Source of the DNA: Cryobacterium sp. PAMC25264
GTDB taxonomy: Bacteria > Actinomycetota > Actinomycetes > Actinomycetales > Microbacteriaceae
Direction: 5' to 3'
DNA: 64,000 nt
Assembly: GCF_019443325.1 (NCBI RefSeq)
Contig: NZ_CP080383.1
Span: 3,224,001-3,288,000 of the forward strand
This document shows, piece after piece, positions 55,785-64,000 of this stretch. Both the position numbers and the translations under genes were made by a program. Every line of letters begins with the position of its first letter. Positions within the stretch are counted from its first letter, which is position 1. Under the pieces are notes generated by a model, which did no database searches, was not told the origin of the DNA, and saw only the letters and a list, made by a program, of their open reading frames with translations.

Positions 55785-55811
55785 CGGTGGCCTTCCTGCG
55801 GAGGAGTGGAG

Positions 55812-55841
55812 TGTGCTGTGCTGTGCTGTGCTGTGCTGTGC
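55812..55841. repeat. pentanucleotide microsatellite, (TGTGC)6
   Basis: Six perfect copies of TGTGC (GCACA on the esterase strand) immediately upstream of the esterase ribosome site. Five-base units change reading frame and promoter spacing when copies are gained or lost, as in known phase-variable loci. Confidence 0.92.
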
Positions 55842-56000
55842 GAAGGCGACCAGATTACCCGAGGCAGGCACGCCATTCATGAGTAGGTCCCCGAAACCAG
55901 ACGGGGCTGGCCTCAGCGGGGGCACGGCGAGCAGAATGGATGCGCCACGCCGCGGTGAGCACCTCACCGGGGTCGGCATCACCGCGGGAGGAGCACACGC

Positions 56001-56564
56001 ATGGGCGTTCTGATCTGCACGGGCATCACCTCACTCGACGGCTACGTGGCCGACGAGTCGGGCAACTTCGACTGGAGCGTGCCCAGCGAGGAGGTGCACA
56101 CCTTCGTCAACGACCTGGAGCGGTCGGTCGGCACCTACCTCTACGGGCGGCGGCTGTACGAGGTGATGGTGGCGTGGGAGAGCATGCACCTCAACGACGA
56201 CGACCAGCCCGCCGTGATGCGCGACTACACCGCGATCTGGCAGGCCGCCGACAAGATCGTCTACTCCAGCACTCTGGCCGAGGCGTCCAGCCGACGCACC
56301 CGGATCGAGCGCAGCTTCGACCCTGAGGAGGTGCGGGAGCTCAAACGCACCGCATCCGGCAACCTGTCGGTGGGCGGTTCGAACCTGGCCGCGCAGGCGT
56401 TCGCGGCGGGGCTGGTCGACGAGGTGCAGCTGTTCGTGTCGCCCGTGGTGGTGGGCGGTGGCACGAGGTTCCTGCCCGACCATCTGTCGCTGTCGCTCGA
56501 GTTGAAGGACGACTACACCTTCCGCAACGGCGTGGTGTACCTCGGCTACCGGGTGCGCCGGTAG
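56001..56564 (+). CDS. dihydrofolate reductase family protein (RibD C-terminal type)
   Basis: 187 aa. Typical opening ITSLDGYVADESGNFDWSVP (residues ~8-27), GRRLYEVMVAWES near 50 and the late NADPH-binding GGSNLAAQAFAAGLVDEVQLF near 117-137. Stand-alone members of this RibD_C/DHFR-like group reduce unknown substrates; true DHFR activity is unlikely. GGGAGGAG precedes the ATG. It is divergent from the esterase across the microsatellite region. Confidence 0.85.
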   Translation: MGVLICTGITSLDGYVADESGNFDWSVPSEEVHTFVNDLERSVGTYLYGRRLYEVMVAWESMHLNDDDQPAVMRDYTAIWQAADKIVYSSTLAEASSRRTRIERSFDPEEVRELKRTASGNLSVGGSNLAAQAFAAGLVDEVQLFVSPVVVGGGTRFLPDHLSLSLELKDDYTFRNGVVYLGYRVRR

Positions 56565-56655
56565 CGCCGGGCGCTATCCTGGGGCTCCCGCCGAAGCCCC
56601 GGCGTCCCGGCCCCGCACACAGCACCGCCCCGCAGACCACCGACAGGACCAGCCG

Positions 56656-57588
56656 ATGACGCCTGACCGTTCGCTCCCCGCCACCACCCGCGCCCTCGTG
56701 ATCGGGGAGGCCCTGATCGACATCGTGCGGCGGCCCGGCGCCGAGCCGGTGAGCCACGCCGGCGGCAGTCCGATGAACGTGGCGTACGGGCTCGGCCGGC
56801 TGGGCGTGCCCACCACCCTGGTCACCCAGATCGGCGCCGACGCGTTCGGCGACCTCATCGCCGAGCACCTGCGCGCCGCCGGCGTCGACCTACTGCCCGG
56901 GTCGGTCACGGCGAGCGCCACCTCCAGCGCCACCGCCATCCTCGACGCCACCGGTGCCGCCACGTACGACTTCGACCTGCGCTGGGAACTGCCGGAGGTG
57001 GCGCTGCCGGCTCCGTATACCCTCATCCACACCGGTTCGATCGCCGCGATCCTGCAGCCCGGCTCCCGGGCGGTGCTCAGCGCGTTCACGAGCGCCCCGG
57101 CCGGCACCCTGCTCAGCTACGACCCCAATGTGCGGCCGGGCATCATGGGCAGCCGCGACGAGGTGATGCGGGCCGTCGAGGAGCTGGCCGCCGCCGCCCA
57201 CGTGGTGAAGATGAGCGACGAGGATGCCGCGTGGCTGTACCCGGGCCGCGACCTGGACCAGATCACGCGGGACTACGTGGCGGCGGGGGTGGCCCTGGTC
57301 GCCATCACCCGCGGCGGCGACGGGGCGATGCTACGCGCCGGCGGGGCCACGGCCGAGCTGGCGGCGCATCCGGTGGCCGTGATCGACACTATCGGTGCGG
57401 GTGACTCGTTCATGTCGGGCCTGCTCTACGCGATTCTCGCCGGCGGGGCCACCGAGGCCGTGCTGCAGAACGCGCTGGGTGCCAGCGACCTCGGCCAGCT
57501 GGGCCAGACCGCCCTGGCCAGCGCCGCGGTCACGGTCTCACGCGCCGGCGCGAACCCGCCCACAGTGGCGGAGCTCGCGGCACGCTGA
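56656..57588 (+). CDS. PfkB-family carbohydrate kinase
   Basis: 310 aa. The first PfkB signature is GGSPMNVAYGLGRLGVPTTL near residues 35-54, and the second, with the catalytic Asp, is DTIGAGDSFMSG near 244-255. It phosphorylates a sugar, with fructokinase the usual annotation for this type. GGACAGGA precedes the ATG. No sugar transporter is adjacent. Confidence 0.87.
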   Translation: MTPDRSLPATTRALVIGEALIDIVRRPGAEPVSHAGGSPMNVAYGLGRLGVPTTLVTQIGADAFGDLIAEHLRAAGVDLLPGSVTASATSSATAILDATGAATYDFDLRWELPEVALPAPYTLIHTGSIAAILQPGSRAVLSAFTSAPAGTLLSYDPNVRPGIMGSRDEVMRAVEELAAAAHVVKMSDEDAAWLYPGRDLDQITRDYVAAGVALVAITRGGDGAMLRAGGATAELAAHPVAVIDTIGAGDSFMSGLLYAILAGGATEAVLQNALGASDLGQLGQTALASAAVTVSRAGANPPTVAELAAR

Positions 57589-57640
57589 CCGGACTGCCAC
57601 CGGACTTCCGCAGCAGACCGTACCGGGCAAGTCAATCCCC

Positions 57641-57669
57641 TTGAACGTGGGGCGAAGCCTGGCTTTACT
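57641..57669 (+). promoter_or_regulatory. candidate promoter for the arrestin-like gene
   Basis: TTGAAC (57641-57646), 17 bases, TTTACT (57664-57669). It would give a leader of about 70 bases before the ATG at 57749. Confidence 0.5.
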
Positions 57670-57748
57670 GTGCGTACGTTGTCCCAGTCTTACGGGTCTC
57701 TGCTCGTGGCGGGTCTCTGACAGCGGGACACAGGAAGTCTGGTGCGAC

Positions 57749-58732
57749 ATGGCGGTCACAACAACCGACACCGCGGTGCAAGTCTCGGTCGAACTCACCC
57801 CCACGGATGGTGTGGTGATCGAAGGCAATTCGCTGGGGGTCACAATCCGGATCACCGCGCTCCGCTCCGCGATGATCGACCACGCCGAGATCTCGCTGAT
57901 CCGCAAGGTCAACTACACCTACGGCCGCGGCAACATCTACGGCGGCGTCTTCCCCGCCCGGGAACGCAACACCGAGGTGCTCGCGACGATCTCGGTGCCG
58001 GCGCCCGGCGCGATCCCGGCCGGCCAGTCTCGGGTGCTCACCGGCAGGCTCAACATCCCCAGCGACGGCCCGGCCTCCGTGCGCGGCGACCTCATCGACG
58101 TGGGCTGGTCCGTGCGGTGCGTGCTTCGGGCCGCCGGCGGGCAGATCATCAAGCGCGAGCGCCTCATCGACGTGCAGTCCTGGGGCCAGACCAGCGCCGC
58201 CGACATCGGCCACCCGCCGGTCGGAAAGAACTTGGGCCACGTCGCCCTCGAGTTCATCGCGCTCTCCTCCCGCGTGCTCGAACCCGGCACCCCACTCACC
58301 GGGGTCCTGCGTCTCCGTGCCCACGACGCCATCGCCACCCGGGGCGTACGGGTGCATCTCGTGCGCTGCGAGGAGGTCTGGGGCGGGCCCGGCCAGGACG
58401 CGAACCCGGACGCGAGCGCATCCGAGGGATACCGGCACTCCGAGGCGGTGATGGCCGCCGTCGCGCTGGCTCCCGCGGGGCCCCTGGCCCCCGGCACCGT
58501 GGTGGACCTGCCCTTCGCGGTCGAGACGCCCGTCGGGCTGCCGGCCCCGTCGCTTTCGATCGGCAACCTGCACGTGCGCTGGGAGATTCGGTCGGTCGTC
58601 GACCTGCCGCTGCGGCTGGACCCGCGGCTGTCGCTGGACCTGCTCGCGGTCACGGCCACCCGCCAACCCACCGCACACCCCACCGCACACCCCGCCGAAC
58701 ACCCGCGATCGGGCAGCCTCGACACCGACTGA
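57749..58732 (+). CDS. arrestin-like (Spo0M-type) beta-sandwich protein
   Basis: 327 aa. No enzyme motif, signal peptide or membrane span. The opening VQVSVELTPTDGVVIEGNSL and the mid-protein LEPGTPLTGVLRLRAHDAIA are alternating strand segments that resemble the two beta-sandwich domains of arrestin and Spo0M proteins, with the second domain ending VDLPFAVETPVGLPAPSLS. The last ~25 residues are a TAHP-type repeat tail. Spo0M-like proteins bind partners in cell division or sporulation, but here the role is unknown. It stands alone, with a promoter candidate upstream and GGAAG before the ATG. Confidence 0.55.
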   Translation: MAVTTTDTAVQVSVELTPTDGVVIEGNSLGVTIRITALRSAMIDHAEISLIRKVNYTYGRGNIYGGVFPARERNTEVLATISVPAPGAIPAGQSRVLTGRLNIPSDGPASVRGDLIDVGWSVRCVLRAAGGQIIKRERLIDVQSWGQTSAADIGHPPVGKNLGHVALEFIALSSRVLEPGTPLTGVLRLRAHDAIATRGVRVHLVRCEEVWGGPGQDANPDASASEGYRHSEAVMAAVALAPAGPLAPGTVVDLPFAVETPVGLPAPSLSIGNLHVRWEIRSVVDLPLRLDPRLSLDLLAVTATRQPTAHPTAHPAEHPRSGSLDTD

Positions 58733-58774
58733 CCGGCCCACCCCCGCACCACGTCGTGCCCGATTCGTCCGATT

Positions 58775-58808
58775 GAGAAGCCGGACTGCTGGATGGCATC
58801 CGGTTCTC
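58775..58808 (+). repeat. hairpin ahead of the aldo/keto reductase
   Basis: GAGAAGCCGGA (58775-58785) and TCCGGTTCTC (58799-58808) pair with one bulged G around a 13-base loop. It lies 43 bases past the arrestin-like gene stop and 41 before the next ATG, so it may be that gene's terminator or a leader element. Confidence 0.5.
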
Positions 58809-58848
58809 CTGTTGGACAGCGACGCGGCGCGAGGAGCAGCCTGAGGGT

Positions 58849-59820
58849 ATGGAATACACACACCTCGGCCGTTCCGGCCTGTCGGTCTCGCGTCTCTGCC
58901 TGGGCACCATGAACTTCGGACCGGAGACCGACGAGCCCACCTCGTTCGGCATCATGGACGCCGCCCGCGCGGCGGGCATCAACTTCTTCGACACCGCCAA
59001 CGTCTACGGCTCCAAGCTGGGCCGCGGCGCCACCGAGAGCATCCTCGGCCGGTGGTTCGCGCAGGGCGGCGCGCGCCGCGAGGACACCGTGCTGGCCACG
59101 AAGGTCTACGGCACCATGTCCGACCGTCCCAACGACGGCAAACTGTCGGCGCTCAACATCCGCCGTTCGCTCGATGAGAGCCTGAAGCGGCTGCAGACCG
59201 ACCACATCGACCTGTTCCAGTTCCACCACGTGGACCGGGACACCCCCTGGGACGAGATCTGGCAGGCCATGGAAACCGCCGTGGCACAGGGCAAGATCCT
59301 CTACGCCGGCAGCAGCAACTTCGCCGGCTGGCACATCGCCACCGCTCAGGCCGAGGCCCGCAAGCGCAATTTCACCGGGCTGGTCAGCGAGCAGTCGCTG
59401 TACAACCTGCTCAAGCGCGACATCGAACGTGAGGTCATCCCGGCGGCGCAGGCCAACGGAATGGGCATCCTGCCCTGGTCGCCGCTGGAAGGCGGCCTGC
59501 TCGGCGGGGTGCTGCGCAAAGAGCGCGACGGCAGCCGTCGGGCCTCTGGTGCCAACGCGGAGAAGCTCGAGAAGAACCGGGACGCCATCGGCGCCTACGA
59601 GGACTTCGCCGCCGAACTCGGCACCGAGCCCGGCGATCTCGGCCTGGCCTGGCTGATGCACCAGAAGGCCGTGACCGCACCGATCATCGGCCCGCGCACC
59701 ATGGACCAGCTCGAGGCCGGCCTGCGCGCCGTGGACGTGAAGCTCGACCAGGCCGCGCTGACCCGGCTCGATGAGATCTTCCCCGGTTACAAGACCGCGC
59801 CGGAAGACTACGCCTGGTGA
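58849..59820 (+). CDS. aldo/keto reductase
   Basis: 323 aa. Catalytic tetrad visible: Asp and Tyr in FFDTANVYGSK (~45-55), Lys in VLATKVYG, His in FQFHHVDRDTPW. It belongs to the Kv-beta/YajO-like group that reduces aldehydes or sugars with NADPH. GAGGAG is about ten bases before the ATG. The stop overlaps the next gene's GTG by four bases. Confidence 0.88.
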   Translation: MEYTHLGRSGLSVSRLCLGTMNFGPETDEPTSFGIMDAARAAGINFFDTANVYGSKLGRGATESILGRWFAQGGARREDTVLATKVYGTMSDRPNDGKLSALNIRRSLDESLKRLQTDHIDLFQFHHVDRDTPWDEIWQAMETAVAQGKILYAGSSNFAGWHIATAQAEARKRNFTGLVSEQSLYNLLKRDIEREVIPAAQANGMGILPWSPLEGGLLGGVLRKERDGSRRASGANAEKLEKNRDAIGAYEDFAAELGTEPGDLGLAWLMHQKAVTAPIIGPRTMDQLEAGLRAVDVKLDQAALTRLDEIFPGYKTAPEDYAW

Positions 59821-60818
59821 GCGTCGCACTGACCGTTCTATTCATCGGCGGCAGCGGCGTCATCAGCGCCGCCGCCGCGGAGCTGGCCGTGGCCCGTGGG
59901 AACCGGCTCACCGTGCTCAACCGGGGCCAGTCCGACCTGCGGGCCGTGCCCGCCGCCGCCGAGCTGCTGACCGCGGACGTGCGGGATGCCGCCGCAGTGC
60001 GGGCCGCCCTCGGCGAGCGCCACTTCGACGTGGTCGTGGACTTCGTCGCGTTCACCCCCGAGCACGTGCGGGCCGACATCGACCAGTTCACCGATCGATG
60101 CGGCCAGTACGTCTTCATCAGCTCGGCCTCGGCGTATCAGAAGCCGCCGGCCGCCCTACCGATCCGGGAGTCCACACCGCTGCAGAACCCCTTCTGGCAG
60201 TACTCCCGCGACAAGATCGCCTGCGAAGACGTGCTGCTGGACGCCTACCGCGATCAGGGTTTCCCGGTCACGATCATCCGCCCGTCGCACACCTACGACC
60301 GCACCCAGATCACGCTGCTGAACGGCTGGACCGACATCCACCGGATGCGCACCGGGCAGCCGGTGGTGGTGCACGGCGACGGCACCTCGCTCTGGACGCT
60401 CACGCACAGCACCGACTTCGCCAAGGCCCTGGTCGGCCTGTTCGGCCGCTCGCAGGCGATGGGCGACAGCTTCACGATCACCTCGGACGAGTACCTGCCG
60501 TGGGATGCCCTCTACGCGGAGTATGCGCGCGCCGCCGGCGCCCCCGCGCCCGAGATCGTGCACGTGGCCAGCGACACCATGGCCGCCGAGAACCCGGAGT
60601 GGAGCGGGCCGCTGCTGGGCGACCGCTCGCACTCGGTGATCTTCGACAACACCAAGGTGAAGGCGCTCGTGCCCGACTTCGTCTGCACCACCCCCGTCGC
60701 CCTCGGCTTCCGCGAGGCGATCGCCTGGTACGACGCGCATCCGGAGCAGCAGGTGGTGGACGCCGACCTGAACGCCACCCTCGACAGGCTCGCCGCGACG
60801 CACTCCACCCGTTCCTAG
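59817..60818 (+). CDS. NAD-dependent epimerase/dehydratase family protein
   Basis: 333 aa. N-terminal Rossmann loop LFIGGSGVISAA (residues ~8-19), and YSRDKIACE near 127 gives the YxxxK pair of extended SDRs. Resembles the CSP41/NAD-epimerase group; substrate is unknown but probably a nucleotide sugar or isoflavone-like compound. GTG start overlaps the aldo/keto reductase stop (translational coupling). Confidence 0.82.
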   Translation: MSVALTVLFIGGSGVISAAAAELAVARGNRLTVLNRGQSDLRAVPAAAELLTADVRDAAAVRAALGERHFDVVVDFVAFTPEHVRADIDQFTDRCGQYVFISSASAYQKPPAALPIRESTPLQNPFWQYSRDKIACEDVLLDAYRDQGFPVTIIRPSHTYDRTQITLLNGWTDIHRMRTGQPVVVHGDGTSLWTLTHSTDFAKALVGLFGRSQAMGDSFTITSDEYLPWDALYAEYARAAGAPAPEIVHVASDTMAAENPEWSGPLLGDRSHSVIFDNTKVKALVPDFVCTTPVALGFREAIAWYDAHPEQQVVDADLNATLDRLAATHSTRS

Positions 60819-60878
60819 ACTCAGTGACCGCTCGGGCCGACGCTGCCTGAGCATCCGTTCCCCCAGATTGGACACCCT

Positions 60879-61739
60879 ATGAAGACCCGCCAGCTCGGCG
60901 ACCGCACCGTCAGCTCCATCGGCCTGGGCGGCATGCCCATGTCGATCGAGGGCCGGCCAGATGAGGCCCGCTCCATCGCCACCATCCACGCCGCCCTCGA
61001 GGAGGGCGTGACCTTGATCGACACGGCGGATGCGTACCACCTGCACGCCGATGAGGTCGGCCACAACGAGTCGCTCATCGCGAAGGCCCTCGCTTCCTGG
61101 GGCGGCGACACCTCCCAGGTTGTCGTGGCCACCAAGGGCGGACACCTGCGCCCCGGCGACGGCAGCTGGTACGTCGACGGCCGTCCCGAGTACCTCAAGG
61201 AGGCCGCGAAGGCGTCCCTGCAGCGGCTCGGCGGCGACGCCATCGACCTGTACCACCACCACCGGCCCGACCCCGCTGTGCCCTACGCGGACTCCATCGG
61301 CGCCATCCGCGACCTGCTCGACGAGGGTGTCATCCGTCTGGCCGGCATCTCCAACGCCACCCCGGAGCAGATCCGCGAGGCCTACGAGATCCTCGGCGGC
61401 CGGCTCGCCAGCGTGCAGAACCAGTACTCGCCGGCGTTCCGCAGCAGCCAGCCCGAGCTCGATCTGTGCACCGAACTCGGTGTGGCGTTCCTGTCCTGGA
61501 GCCCGCTGGGCGGGATCAAGTCGGCCGCCGACCTGGGCACCCGGTTCGCGCCGTTCCAGCAGGTAGCGGATGCCCGCGGCGTGAGCCCGCAGGTCGTCAC
61601 GCTGGCCTGGCACCTGGCCGCTTCCCCCCGGGTGATCCCCATCCCGGGGGCGAGCCGGCCGGAGAGCATCCGCGATTCGGCCCAGGCAACCGACCTCACC
61701 CTGTCGGCCGAGGAACTGGCCGCGCTCAACGCCGCCTGA
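60879..61739 (+). CDS. aldo/keto reductase
   Basis: 286 aa, shorter than the AKR two genes upstream. Asp and Tyr in LIDTADAYHLH (~48-58), Lys in VVATKGGH and His in LYHHHRPDPAVPY make the tetrad. It ends in SAEELAALNAA. It starts 60 bases after the epimerase gene; a stem-loop follows its stop. Confidence 0.87.
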   Translation: MKTRQLGDRTVSSIGLGGMPMSIEGRPDEARSIATIHAALEEGVTLIDTADAYHLHADEVGHNESLIAKALASWGGDTSQVVVATKGGHLRPGDGSWYVDGRPEYLKEAAKASLQRLGGDAIDLYHHHRPDPAVPYADSIGAIRDLLDEGVIRLAGISNATPEQIREAYEILGGRLASVQNQYSPAFRSSQPELDLCTELGVAFLSWSPLGGIKSAADLGTRFAPFQQVADARGVSPQVVTLAWHLAASPRVIPIPGASRPESIRDSAQATDLTLSAEELAALNAA

Positions 61740-61769
61740 GCCGCATCCTCGCGCTCTCACCGCACGACC

Positions 61770-61807
61770 AACACGGCGGCCGGGAATTCTCTCCCGGCCG
61801 CCGTGTT
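61770..61807 (+). terminator. stem-loop terminator with 16-bp perfect stem
   Basis: AACACGGCGGCCGGGA (61770-61785), loop ATTCTC, right arm 61792-61807, ending in TT and followed by GTCTGTC. It separates the AKR operon from the small monooxygenase gene. Confidence 0.8.
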
Positions 61808-61838
61808 GTCTGTCAGTACAACCGAAACTGGAGCACCC

Positions 61839-62141
61839 ATGACCGCCACCGTTCACCTCGCCCTGCAGCTCGACCCGAACGCGCTCGATCGCGCCGCGGC
61901 GGTGCTCACCGAGACCCTCACCGCCACCCGCGCCTGGCCCGGCAACGAGGGACTCGAGGTGATCGTCGACGACGCCGACCCGACACACGTGATGGTGGTC
62001 GAGTCCTGGGCCACCGCGGCCGACCACGCCGCCTACGCCGAGTGGCGCACCACCCCGGAAGGCGTCAGCCGGCTCGGCGAGATCCTCGCGGCCCCGCCCG
62101 TGAAGACGGTCTTCTCCGAGCGGATCCCGCTGGGCCTTTAG
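61839..62141 (+). CDS. antibiotic biosynthesis monooxygenase (ABM) domain protein
   Basis: 100 aa, one ferredoxin-like ABM domain (GLEVIVDDADPTHVMVVESW followed by DHAAYAEWRTTPEG). Such small proteins are quinone monooxygenases or heme-degrading enzymes, often dimeric. The frame begins at 61803, but the ATG at 61839 lies outside the terminator and has GGAG upstream. It converges with the LysR gene 14 bases on. Confidence 0.8.
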   Translation: MTATVHLALQLDPNALDRAAAVLTETLTATRAWPGNEGLEVIVDDADPTHVMVVESWATAADHAAYAEWRTTPEGVSRLGEILAAPPVKTVFSERIPLGL

Positions 62142-62155
62142 CCCCAGCCGTTGGC

Positions 62156-63091
62156 TCAGGCCGCCGTGCCCACCCGGTCGCCTGCTGCACCGAGAACCTC
62201 GGCACCGGTCCGCGCGGCGGCGACGTCTTCGAGCAGTTGCTCGAGGAACGCCGACGCGGCCGGGCTCGGCTCGTCGGCCACCGCGACGGCCACGGTCCAC
62301 TCGGGAACGCTGGCCGGCAGCGGCACGGCCACGAGGTCGTCGGGCCGCTTCTGCGCGAAGCTCGTGGGCACGATGGCCACGCCGAGGTTGTAGCCCACCA
62401 GGTCGAGCAGCGGATGCACGTCGTTGACCTCCAGCGCCGCCCGGTACTCGAAGCCGGCCGCGGCGAACGCGCGCCGGGCGAGCATGTGCGCGCCCCAGCC
62501 AGCCTGGAAGCCGACCAACGGCTCGGCCCGGAGGGTCTCCAGGTCCACCTCGGCGAGGGACGCAACGGGGTGATCGGGGTGGCAGAGCACCACCATCTTC
62601 TGGCTGCTCAACGGGTGCAGGCGCACCCCGGGCGGGGTGTCCCCGGTGACCACAACCAGGGCCACGTCGGTCGTGCCACTTGCCACTCCCTCGATGAGCT
62701 CAACGGAGCCCACCTGACGCAGCCGCACCTCCACACCTTGGTTGGAGGTACGGAAGCGGGCGAGCTCGGCGGGCAGGTCCACGGAGCCCAGGCACGGCTC
62801 GGCGCCCACGGTGAGGCGGCCGCGCATCAGGCCGCGCACCGCGGCGACAGCGTTCTGGGCCGCGGCGGCACTCGCGAGCGTGCGCAGCGCATCCGCCAGC
62901 AGGGCCTGGCCGGCGGCCGTGAGCTCGACCCGACGGGTGCTGCGGATGAACAGCGAGGTGCCCAGCTCGATCTCGAGCGCCCGAATGGACGCGGAGAGCC
63001 CCGACTGGGAGATGTGCAGCAGCTCGGCTGCCCGGGTGAAGTGACGTTCGTCGGCGACCGTCACGAAGTGCTCAAGCTGGCGCAATTCCAT
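62156..63091 (-). CDS. LysR-family transcriptional regulator
   Basis: 311 aa. The winged helix-turn-helix is at residues 1-60 (FTRAAELLHISQSGLSASI), followed by an effector domain (~90-300). It probably activates a neighbouring gene in response to an aromatic or other small acid; the SDR upstream and the ABM gene are the candidates. TAGACT sits exactly six bases before the ATG, so the mRNA is probably leaderless. Confidence 0.88.
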   Translation of the reverse strand: MELRQLEHFVTVADERHFTRAAELLHISQSGLSASIRALEIELGTSLFIRSTRRVELTAAGQALLADALRTLASAAAAQNAVAAVRGLMRGRLTVGAEPCLGSVDLPAELARFRTSNQGVEVRLRQVGSVELIEGVASGTTDVALVVVTGDTPPGVRLHPLSSQKMVVLCHPDHPVASLAEVDLETLRAEPLVGFQAGWGAHMLARRAFAAAGFEYRAALEVNDVHPLLDLVGYNLGVAIVPTSFAQKRPDDLVAVPLPASVPEWTVAVAVADEPSPAASAFLEQLLEDVAAARTGAEVLGAAGDRVGTAA

Positions 63092-63097
63092 TGTGCA

Positions 63098-63103
63098 AGT
63101 CTA
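63098..63103 (-). promoter_or_regulatory. -10 hexamer for leaderless LysR transcript
   Basis: TAGACT on the minus strand with exactly six bases (63092-63097) before the ATG at 63091. Confidence 0.55.
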
Positions 63104-63162
63104 TGACTGAGTCCCTCTCTGCTCAGAACCTCCCGCTCTGACCCCACGCGGGCCCACCCCAT

Positions 63163-63225
63163 CCGCGAACCGTGAGAAAAGCACCCAAAAACGCCCCCGG
63201 GAGGTGCTTAACTCACAGTTCGCGG
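63163..63225. repeat. 63-bp dispersed palindrome, copy B
   Basis: Outer arms CCGCGAACCGTGAG (63163-63176) and CTCACAGTTCGCGG (63212-63225) pair with one wobble, inner arms AAGCACC and GGTGCTT pair perfectly. Same length and order as copy A at 26161-26223, differing mainly in the loop. It is 14 bases 3' of the SDR stop and probably terminates it. Confidence 0.85.
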
Positions 63226-63239
63226 GCCTGGAGAGGGCC

Positions 63240-63920
63240 TCAGTAGTCGATGCGACCGGCTCTGTTATGGAACTCGCCGGTGGGGCCGGACGGGCTCACG
63301 AGGGCTAGCGCCACCGTCGCATCCGTGCCCTCGGTGACGGTTTGGTGCCCACCGTGGTTATTGAAGTCCGTAGCGGTGTACCCGGGGTCGCTCACGTTGA
63401 TACGGAAGGAGGGCAGGTTCTTCGCATACTGCACGGTGAGCGCGATGACGGCGGCCTTTGAGGCCGCGTACGGGATGGCGGGCACCGGGAACTCGTCATG
63501 TCCCTCGGTGGAGAGAAAACGCGGCCACCCGACTCCCGACGCGACATTAACGATCACCGGATGCGCCGAGCGGCGGAGCGCGGGCAGCGCGGCCTGGGTG
63601 ACGCGCACGATCCCCAGCACGTTCGTGTCGAACACGTCGGCCATCTTCTCGGTCGTGAGGTCGTCGACACCGAAGGAAGTGCCCAGGATGCCGGCGTTGT
63701 TGACCAGCACGTCCAGGTCGGGCAGGGAGGCGAACAGGGCGTCGACGCTCGCCTGGTCGGTAACGTCCAGCTGAACGGGGTGGGCGCCCAGGTCGCGGGC
63801 GGCATCCCCGTTCGCGAGGTCTCGCATGCCGGCGTAGACGGTGTGACCGGCCTCGACGAGGCGGCGGGCGGTTTCGAGGCCGAGGCTTTTGTTTGCCCCG
63901 GTGATGAGTGTGAGTGTCAT
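63240..63920 (-). CDS. SDR-family oxidoreductase
   Basis: 226 aa. Cofactor loop TGANKSLG (residues 7-14), NNAGI near 75, and YxxxK in IPYAASKAAVIAL near 149-161. The truncated-looking length is still within the family. It resembles carbonyl reductases with broad substrates. It is on the same strand as, and upstream of, the LysR gene, with a palindrome between them. Confidence 0.86.
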   Translation of the reverse strand: MTLTLITGANKSLGLETARRLVEAGHTVYAGMRDLANGDAARDLGAHPVQLDVTDQASVDALFASLPDLDVLVNNAGILGTSFGVDDLTTEKMADVFDTNVLGIVRVTQAALPALRRSAHPVIVNVASGVGWPRFLSTEGHDEFPVPAIPYAASKAAVIALTVQYAKNLPSFRINVSDPGYTATDFNNHGGHQTVTEGTDATVALALVSPSGPTGEFHNRAGRIDY

Positions 63921-64000
63921 AGGTCAATGCTCTTGCCCGCACCGGGTTTCTCCCAGGCCCCACTCGACGGTGGGACTGCGAGTACCACGATGAATCACCC

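Noticed and set aside
60156..62300. 714-codon open frame opposite the epimerase and AKR genes
   Set aside because: Antisense to genes with complete catalytic motifs.

Overview
The window is high-GC bacterial chromosome with tightly packed genes, many ATGA or GTGA start/stop overlaps, GTG and TTG starts, and frequent alanine-serine codon pairs of the gcatcc type. The HspR/HAIR heat-shock signal, an MmpL exporter, a DasABC/NagZ-like amino-sugar locus and a DUF6421 gene all point to an actinobacterium, most likely a Microbacteriaceae member such as Cryobacterium. That placement is inference from memory of the group, not a database match. I see no rRNA, tRNA, CRISPR, insertion sequence or prophage. 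The region looks like ordinary chromosome with catabolic and stress modules.

Layout. 0.3-7.5 kb: an amino-sugar uptake locus (ROK kinase; then on the minus strand a ROK repressor, lipoprotein binding protein, two permeases and a NagZ-type GH3 enzyme). 7.6-10.7 kb: a P-loop kinase divergent from a DUF6421-SDR pair. 10.8-14.1 kb: TetR regulator and MmpL exporter. 14.2-19.8 kb: NarL-type two-component system, GrpB protein, universal stress protein, and an ABC exporter whose ATPase is split by a frameshift. 19.8-24.8 kb: methylthioribose kinase, threonine aldolase, acyl-CoA ligase, nitroreductase. 25-30.2 kb: zinc alcohol dehydrogenase, PAS-type histidine kinase, and an N-domain-less ClpB under a perfect HAIR operator. 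30.4-32.1 kb: umuD-umuC translesion operon. 32.2-35.8 kb: MhqD/MhqE-like hydrolase-dioxygenase pair with tandem operators, SDR, MaoC protein, small membrane protein. 35.9-40.2 kb: MetNIQ importer with a DszA/NtaA-type flavin monooxygenase (sulfur acquisition). 40.5-45 kb: copper amine oxidase, tandem universal stress protein, APC permease (amine use). 45.1-48.3 kb: GT87-like membrane glycosyltransferase, phosphoglycerate-mutase-fold phosphatase, RsmC/RlmG-like methyltransferase. 48.4-53.3 kb: SWIM-SNF2 ATPase, DUF1206 membrane protein, glutathione peroxidase. 53.3-58.7 kb: anchored hypothetical protein, type-B carboxylesterase behind a pentanucleotide repeat, RibD-like reductase, PfkB kinase, arrestin-like protein. 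58.8-63.9 kb: AKR, epimerase, AKR, monooxygenase, LysR regulator, SDR.

Three patterns cut across the genes. At least ten genes have a -10-like hexamer exactly six bases before the start codon, the signature of leaderless transcripts; this decides several starts. Two 63-bp palindromes of one family lie at 26.2 and 63.2 kb, one supplying the last codons and stop of a kinase gene. Two long hairpins at 53.3 and 54.1 kb differ by a compensated base pair and flank one unknown gene. Several perfect stem-loops separate convergent genes and are probably terminators.
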